DNA from: Eikenella corrodens
Lineage (GTDB): Bacteria; Pseudomonadota; Gammaproteobacteria; Burkholderiales; Neisseriaceae
Direction of reading: 5' to 3'
NCBI RefSeq assembly: GCF_003990355.1
Contig: NZ_CP034670.1
Span: 992,001 to 1,056,000 of the forward strand
Length of the DNA: 64,000 bases
Positions 60,123 through 64,000 of this stretch are shown in pieces. How positions within the stretch are numbered: the stretch's first letter is position 1; the number at the start of each line of letters is the position of its first letter. The notes under the pieces are model-generated. The model saw only the letters and a program-made list of their open reading frames with translations. It did no database searches and had not been told where the DNA came from. Both the position numbers and the translations under genes were made by a program.

Positions 60123-60575
60123 TTGAAATATTCCAATTTGTTGTGGCTGCTGCTGCTTTTGGTGCTGGCCGGCTGCGTGTCGCCGGAAGCGGCGGGTATC
60201 CGCCGACAGCAATCGCATATCAATTACGGCGATGATGTGAAAATCGGCAGCTCAATCAGAGCCTACGGCTTCCGCAGCCAGCCCACGCGCGGCAGGCCGG
60301 AAGTGGAGGTGCAGAGCGAAAAAGCGCCGGGCGAAGCGGCGCAGTGCCTGCAAAAACAGCTGCAAACCCGTTTGCGCCTGCCGGATAACTTTATCCAAGT
60401 CCGCAGCTACACCAATTCGGCCTATACTGTGGCGCTACACAATCCCTTTACCAACAAAGATGGCGTGCTGATAGATGTGCGCCAACGCGGCGTGAAAAGT
60501 TCGGTGATCAAACTGTATGCCAACGGCACCACGCTGTCGCGTGTTTGGCGCGGCATCCCGGCGGCGTGCAAGTAG
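60123..60575 (+). CDS. Small lipoprotein, unknown function
   Basis: 150 residues from a TTG start (60123) preceded by AGGAGAGGAAAG, a strong ribosome-binding site; no ATG gives the signal peptide. The N-terminus LLWLLLLLVLAGCVSPE is a lipobox with Cys at about 17-18. The mature part is polar, with two Cys (EAAQCLQKQLQT and PAACK) and a compact C-terminal domain (LIDVRQRGVKSSVIKLYANG). No family recognised. The degenerate CREE lies just upstream and may supply its promoter. Confidence 0.75.
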   Translation: MKYSNLLWLLLLLVLAGCVSPEAAGIRRQQSHINYGDDVKIGSSIRAYGFRSQPTRGRPEVEVQSEKAPGEAAQCLQKQLQTRLRLPDNFIQVRSYTNSAYTVALHNPFTNKDGVLIDVRQRGVKSSVIKLYANGTTLSRVWRGIPAACK

Positions 60576-60642
60576 CCGATTGCCTGCCAGAATATTATAA
60601 TGGCAGCGTTTTAACCCGATTAACTACACAGGCAGACGAAAC

Positions 60643-61032
60643 ATGAAAAAATATTTGCTGGCTTTGCTGCTGGCCTTGAGCAGCACCGCTTGGGCATACC
60701 GCTTCCCCATCGACAGCATGGAAGTGGCCGTGCTGAAATCCGCTTCTTTCCCACAGGTTACGCTCACTACAGACGGCTTTTCCTGGCTGCGTACCCTGAC
60801 TTTGGGCTGGCTGGACGATGGCGCGAAAACTGTGAATATGGTGCAGGGCGTGCGCATTAAAGACGAGAACAACCGCTTCATTACCCACGGCCAGCTGCAA
60901 AACTACACCGGCCGCATCGTGGCTCTGCGCCGCGACGGAGCGGGCAATATATTGGAAATGTGGATACTGACCCCGCAGGAAAACGAGGCATTCAAAGAAC
61001 GTGCCGCCTTACTGCAAAATCAGCAGCGTTAA
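60643..61032 (+). CDS. Exported hypothetical protein
   Basis: 129 residues with a signal peptide (YLLALLLALSSTAWA, cleavage after AWA). The mature 112 residues have no Cys and no recognised motif; blocks visible are RFPIDSMEVAVLKS, DGAKTVNMVQGVRIKDENNR and NILEMWILTPQENEAF. It ends in a strong terminator. Co-directional with the lipoprotein gene after a 67-bp gap. Confidence 0.75.
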   Translation: MKKYLLALLLALSSTAWAYRFPIDSMEVAVLKSASFPQVTLTTDGFSWLRTLTLGWLDDGAKTVNMVQGVRIKDENNRFITHGQLQNYTGRIVALRRDGAGNILEMWILTPQENEAFKERAALLQNQQR

Positions 61033-61048
61033 GGCGGAATGAAAGATC

Positions 61049-61090
61049 AAACCTCCTGCCGTTCCGAATGGGGCGGCAGGAGGTTTCGGT
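61049..61090 (+). terminator. Intrinsic terminator behind the exported protein gene
   Basis: AAACCTCCTGCCG (61049-61061) and CGGCAGGAGGTTT (61073-61085) pair perfectly around 11 nt, followed by CGGTTTGG. The T-tract is short. Confidence 0.8.
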
Positions 61091-61154
61091 TTGGATGGGC
61101 TTGAAGTTTTCAGGTAGCCTTCTGGGAGGCTGCCTGAAAGGCTGAAGCCATTTT

Positions 61155-61260
61155 TATAGTGAATTAAATTTAAACCAGTACAGCGTTGCCTCGCCTTGCC
61201 GTACTATCTGTACTGTCTGCGGCTCGCCGCCTTGTCCTGATTTAAATTTAATCCACTATA
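61155..61260. mobile_element. Correia repeat enclosed element (106 bp)
   Basis: TATAGTGAATTAAATTTAAA at the left and TTTAAATTTAATCCACTATA at the right, same arm variant as 35989-36095. It lies in the 512-bp gap between the exported-protein gene and the LysR gene, which also holds a second, composite element and no gene. Confidence 0.9.
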
Positions 61261-61304
61261 AGGCTACCTGAAAACGTCGTGTTTGATTTTCAGGTAGCCT
61301 TTTT
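61260..61304. terminator. Inverted eikDUS pair next to a CREE
   Basis: AAGGCTACCTGAAAA and TTTTCAGGTAGCCTTTTT pair around an 11-13-nt loop, with a T-tract on the plus strand. Confidence 0.65.
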
Positions 61305-61382
61305 GCGCTTGGCGGGCTTGGTTGTGAGATATGTCGTTTGAACGTAGGCGGTTATGCCGAAACCCGGAGGCTACCTGAAGAA

Positions 61383-61549
61383 TATAGTGGATTAGAGAAA
61401 GCAAGAATGGGCAAAACGCAACATAGCAAAACGAGCCACCGCAGCAGCATTTTATAGTGGATTAACAAAAACCAGCACAACGTTGCCTTGCTGCATCTGT
61501 ACTGCTTCGGCTTCATCGCCTGCTTCTAATTTAGATTTAACCTGCTATA
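61383..61549. mobile_element. Composite of two degenerate Correia-like elements
   Basis: A first end TATAGTGGATTAGAGAAAGC at 61383, a second start TATAGTGGATTAACAAAAACC at 61453, and a single right end TTTAACCTGCTATA at 61549. The internal blocks are scrambled (CTGCTTCGGCTTCATCGCC). It may be a CREE inserted next to or into an older one. Confidence 0.65.
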
Positions 61550-62474
61550 CCCACCCTGCAAAATCTTTCAGGTCGCCCCTGCCCGCCTTTTCCCCCAGCC
61601 GTTCCGCCAAAAAATCCACAAAAGCCCGGATTTTCGGGCTGACTGCATTGTCGCCGTAATAGACGGCGTAAAACGGTTTGGCTTCGTTCAAGGCGCGGTC
61701 GGGCAGGAGTTCGTGCAGGTGTCCCGCAGCAATATCGGCGGCGACGGTGAAATCCGACAGGCAGGCGATGCCGTTGCCTTCCAGGCACAGGCGGCGGATG
61801 GTTTCGCCGCTGTTGGCGGACAGTTGCGGCACGGCGGCGTAGGGCGTGTGGCCGGTGTCGGCAAACGGCCAGTTGTTCAGAGTTTTGGGCTCGGAGAAGC
61901 CGATGAGGATGTGCTGCGACAGGTCGGCAACGGTTTGGGGCGTGCCGTGGAGGGCGAGATAATCGGGCGCGGCAACGAGTTTCAGACGGCTGTCAAACAG
62001 ATGGCGGGCGCGCAGGGCGGAGTCGTGCAGGCTGCCTGCGCGGATGGCGATGTCCACGCGCCGCTCGATGAGGTCGATGTAGCCTTCGGACGAGGTGAGC
62101 AGCAGCGACACCTGCGGGTAGCGTTCGCAGAACGGGCGTACCAGCGGAGCGACGAGGTGCAGCAGCGTGGGCGTGGCGGAATCCACCCGAAGTACGCCCT
62201 GCGGCGCGCCGCCCGCGGAGAGGATTTCGGCTTCGGCGGCTTCGATGTCGTGCAGTATCTGCCGCGCGCGCTCGAAAAAACGGCAGCCTTCTTCGGTGAG
62301 CCGCAGTTGGCGCGTGGTGCGGTTGAGCAGGTTGGCGGAGAGTTTGTCTTCCAGCCGCTTCACGGTACGGCTGACGGCGGAGTTGGCCAGCCCGAGCCGC
62401 TCTGCCGCGCGGCTGAAACTGCCGCTTTCCACCACCTGCACGAACGCGGCCAGTTCGTCTGAATGGGTTTTCAT
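61545..62474 (-). CDS. LysR-family transcriptional regulator
   Basis: 309 residues from MKTHSDELAAFVQVV. The N-terminal winged HTH (SFSRAAERLGLANSAVSRTVKRLEDKL) is followed by a LysR substrate-binding domain (PQGVLRVDSATPTLLHLVAPLV, then GYIDLIERRVDIAIRAG). Divergently transcribed from mdaB across a 102-bp gap, so it probably controls that gene and itself. The last bases overlap the end of a CREE-like element by 5 bp, which supplies the GGGTATAG context around the stop. No eikDUS within the LysR-mdaB pair. Confidence 0.92.
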   Translation of the reverse strand: MKTHSDELAAFVQVVESGSFSRAAERLGLANSAVSRTVKRLEDKLSANLLNRTTRQLRLTEEGCRFFERARQILHDIEAAEAEILSAGGAPQGVLRVDSATPTLLHLVAPLVRPFCERYPQVSLLLTSSEGYIDLIERRVDIAIRAGSLHDSALRARHLFDSRLKLVAAPDYLALHGTPQTVADLSQHILIGFSEPKTLNNWPFADTGHTPYAAVPQLSANSGETIRRLCLEGNGIACLSDFTVAADIAAGHLHELLPDRALNEAKPFYAVYYGDNAVSPKIRAFVDFLAERLGEKAGRGDLKDFAGWV

Positions 62475-62576
62475 TGTTGCTTTTCCTGGAAAAGTGTTTT
62501 GCAATTATTGCCGTTTTCATTATAAAGCATCGGAGTACAATAATGCTTTTTCAACGCAAATATTTGAAGGACCAAC
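62475..62576. promoter_or_regulatory. Divergent LysR-mdaB control region
   Basis: The 102-bp gap contains TATAAT on the minus strand (complement of ATTATA near 62519) and TACAAT on the plus strand near 62537, back to back. Inverted motifs GCAATTATTGC (near 62502) and GCATCGGAGTACAATAATGC lie around them and could bind the LysR protein. Boxes chosen by eye. Confidence 0.5.
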
Positions 62577-63167
62577 ATGAATATTCTGTTAATTGACGGC
62601 GGCCAACATTTTGGCCATTCCGCCGGCCGCCTGAACCACACGCTGCACCAAACCGCACGCGACACGCTGACCGCACTCGGCCATGCGGTGAAGGAAACCG
62701 TGATTGAAGAGGGCTACGACACTGCCGCCGAAGTGGAAAAATGGCTGTGGATGGACGCGGTGGTTTGGCAGATGCCCGGCTGGTGGATGGGCGAGCCGTG
62801 GACGGTGAAAAAATATATCGATGAAGTATTTACCGCAGGCGTGGGCGAGAACAAGCTGGTGGCCAACGACGGCCGCCACCGTGTAAACCCGACGGAAGGC
62901 TACGGCACGGGCGGCTTGCTGCATGGCAAAAAACACATGATTTCATCCACTTGGAACGCGCCGATTGAGGCGTTTACCCGAGAAGGCGATTTCTTTGAGG
63001 GCGCGGGCGTGGACGGCGTGTACCTGCATTTCCACAAGGCCAACGAGTTCCTCGGCACGACGCGCCTGCCCTCGTTCATCTGCAACGATGTAATCAAGAA
63101 TCCGCAGGTGGAGCGGTATTTGGCGGATTATCGGGCGCATTTGGAGAAGGTGTTCGGTAGGGCGTGA
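62577..63167 (+). CDS. mdaB: NAD(P)H quinone oxidoreductase, MdaB-type
   Basis: 196 residues, flavodoxin-like fold. Visible motifs are the N-terminal MNILLIDGGQHFGHSAGRLN phosphate loop, VVWQMPGWWMGEPWTVKKYIDEVF at the flavin site, and HMISSTWNAPIEAF then LHFHKANEFLG. MdaB reduces quinones by two electrons and protects from oxidative stress. RBS GAAGGA lies upstream. Divergent from a LysR regulator, a common pairing, and followed by a strong terminator. Confidence 0.93.
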   Translation: MNILLIDGGQHFGHSAGRLNHTLHQTARDTLTALGHAVKETVIEEGYDTAAEVEKWLWMDAVVWQMPGWWMGEPWTVKKYIDEVFTAGVGENKLVANDGRHRVNPTEGYGTGGLLHGKKHMISSTWNAPIEAFTREGDFFEGAGVDGVYLHFHKANEFLGTTRLPSFICNDVIKNPQVERYLADYRAHLEKVFGRA

Positions 63168-63176
63168 TGGTGATAT

Positions 63177-63222
63177 AAAAAGCAGCCTGCACTTTGGGAA
63201 TTTGAAGTGCAGGCTGCTTTTT
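63177..63222 (+). terminator. Intrinsic terminator behind mdaB
   Basis: AAAAAGCAGCCTGCACTT and AAGTGCAGGCTGCTTTTT pair perfectly over 18 bp, followed by G TTG. The strongest hairpin terminator in the window. Confidence 0.93.
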
Positions 63223-63288
63223 GTTGGGTTGTCCGGTTTTTTCGGAAGCTGTTTTCAGGTAGCCCTTGACGGGAGACTACCTGAAAAA

Positions 63289-63367
63289 TATAGTGGATTA
63301 ACAAAAACCAGTACAGCGTTACGGCAAGACGAGACAACGCTGTACTGGTTGTTGTTAATTCACTTTA
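63289..63367. mobile_element. Correia-like element, 79-bp near-palindromic form
   Basis: TATAGTGGATTAACAAAAACC at the left, TTGTTGTTAATTCACTTTA at the right. Both arms continue inward with CCAGTACAGCGTT and AACGCTGTACTGG, so almost the whole element folds into one hairpin. Its right end TTA is the complement of the rsmJ stop codon. Confidence 0.82.
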
Positions 63368-64000
63368 AATGCTATGTTTGCTACCGCTCCCGCTATACAC
63401 GTCAAACCGGGTTGATTTGCCCGTGTATTGGTAATCCGGCTTGCGGCCGCATAGGAAATCGCCCAAGCGCGGGCGTTTGACCACCACGCGGGCGGTGGCT
63501 GCGGAGAGGGCGGCATCGAGCAGGGCGGCGTCGTTTTGCGCGGTGCCGACCAGCTCGTGGAAAAAAGCTATTTCTTTTTTTACCGCTGCCGATTTGCGCC
63601 GTTCGGGGTACATCGGGTCGAGATAAACCACTTGCGGGCGGCCGATTTCGGCGGCCAGGCGCGGCATATATTCGACGGCATCGGCGTGGTGCAGGGTGAG
63701 GCGGGAAGCAGTTTCGGCGATATCGGGGTGGAGCAGGGCGCGAGCGAGGCCGTCGGCCAAGAGGCAGTATACGGCGGGATGCCGCTCGAAAATATGCACG
63801 TTCAGCCCGAGCCCGGCTAACACGAAGCTGTCGCGGCCGAGCCCGCCGGTGGCGTCCCATACGGTGGGCTGTTTGCTGCGGCCGGCGGCTTTGGCCAGCA
63901 ACTCGCCGCCGCCGTGCAGCCGCCTGTGCTGCGCCGCGCCGGCGGTGAAATCTACCCACACGCTGCCTTTGTCGCCCGCGCGGTGCAACACGATGCCATG
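63365..64000 (-). CDS. rsmJ: 16S rRNA (guanine1516-N2)-methyltransferase RsmJ, partial
   Basis: 212 codons to the window edge; the N-terminus is outside. It methylates G1516 of 16S rRNA with SAM. Family blocks: VWVDFTAGAAQHRRLHGGGELLAKA, the SAM motif VWDATGGLGRDSFVLAGLG, the acidic FERHPAVYCLLADGL, and the catalytic-type motif YLDPMYPERRKSA. The C-terminus ends SGSGSKHSI, with the stop at 63367-63365 formed at the right end of the CREE. Confidence 0.93.
   Translation of the reverse strand, partial: HGIVLHRAGDKGSVWVDFTAGAAQHRRLHGGGELLAKAAGRSKQPTVWDATGGLGRDSFVLAGLGLNVHIFERHPAVYCLLADGLARALLHPDIAETASRLTLHHADAVEYMPRLAAEIGRPQVVYLDPMYPERRKSAAVKKEIAFFHELVGTAQNDAALLDAALSAATARVVVKRPRLGDFLCGRKPDYQYTGKSTRFDVYSGSGSKHSI

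Larger units (their letters stand above)
1048..63266. repeat. Eikenella-dialect DNA uptake sequence (eikDUS) family, scattered copies
   Basis: AGGCTACCTGAA(A) and its complement (T)TTCAGGTAGCCT recur about 80-90 times by eye. Copies occur singly between genes, as inverted pairs behind genes, and inside coding regions, for example near 1747, 2013, 6552, 7271, 8957, 9351, 9649, 10272, 14488, 26699, 29078, 49729, 54814, 54901 and 57802. In Neisseriaceae these 12-mers are bound by the pilus protein ComP during natural transformation, and this dialect is the one described for Eikenella. Distribution is uneven: none was seen from about 15.5 to 24.4 kb, within tkt, or from about 61.4 to 63.2 kb. A few one-base variants of AGGCTGCCTGAA type occur, for example near 43379, 44725 and 61127. 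Confidence 0.92.

Noticed and set aside
61545..63167. LysR-mdaB pair as a second Neisseria import
   Set aside because: There is an eikDUS gap here, but no foreign DUS was found, and 1.8 kb without a copy can occur by chance.

Overview
The window reads as chromosomal DNA of an Eikenella species (Neisseriaceae, Betaproteobacteria). The main reason is the repeat AGGCTACCTGAA, the Eikenella dialect of the Neisseriaceae DNA uptake sequence (eikDUS). I count about 80-90 copies by eye, in both orientations, often as inverted pairs behind genes. A second family of about 17 elements of 68-109 bp, with ends TATAGTGGATTAACAAA and CACTATA, matches Correia repeat enclosed elements (CREE).

Layout. 0-16.9 kb is housekeeping: the 3' end of dnaE, tilS-accA, the ntrY-ntrX two-component pair, the DUF4390-rsmB-fmt-def block, a LysM protein, tRNA-Leu(CAA), Sco1, a NYN nuclease with two OST-HTH modules, engB and a cytochrome c4. 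17-24.3 kb is an accessory island with almost no eikDUS. It holds an IS630-family element, a broken IS30-family (IS1655-like) element and the remains of a type I-C CRISPR-Cas locus: a cas8c tail, a frameshifted cas7, an intact cas4, and a cas1 split by an IS5-family element. A low-GC cassette lies between cas4 and cas1; it carries a decayed Mrr-like nuclease gene and an intact two-helix membrane protein with a zinc-ribbon-like tail. cas2, cas3, cas5 and any CRISPR array are absent.

24.4-48 kb contains metabolic and envelope genes: DUF4336, an EamA exporter, a methyltransferase, a nitroreductase, DUF445, grxB, smpB, map, an OPT oligopeptide transporter, tkt, tmk, yciB, mltG, an LplT-like MFS protein, ccoS, a NUDIX hydrolase, ppx and a patatin-like lipoprotein. 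48-64 kb carries gcvP, recX-gph, ybaB-dnaX, a TgpA-like transglutaminase, an unknown gene behind a candidate aromatic-amino-acid attenuator, a LysR regulator divergent from mdaB, and the 3' part of rsmJ.

What stands out: (1) exact Neisseria mucosa-type uptake sequences inside cas4, inside an eikDUS desert, pointing to acquisition of the CRISPR locus by transformation from Neisseria followed by decay; (2) a datable stack of mobile elements, with a CREE inside IS1655 and a new ~135 bp MITE inside another CREE; (3) a promoter, apparently leaderless 25-codon peptide (containing FSFAPFYWYR) and mutually exclusive hairpins upstream of an unknown gene; (4) uptake sequences that encode protein linkers and, in engB, the stop codon. 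All calls were made by reading; no database search was run.
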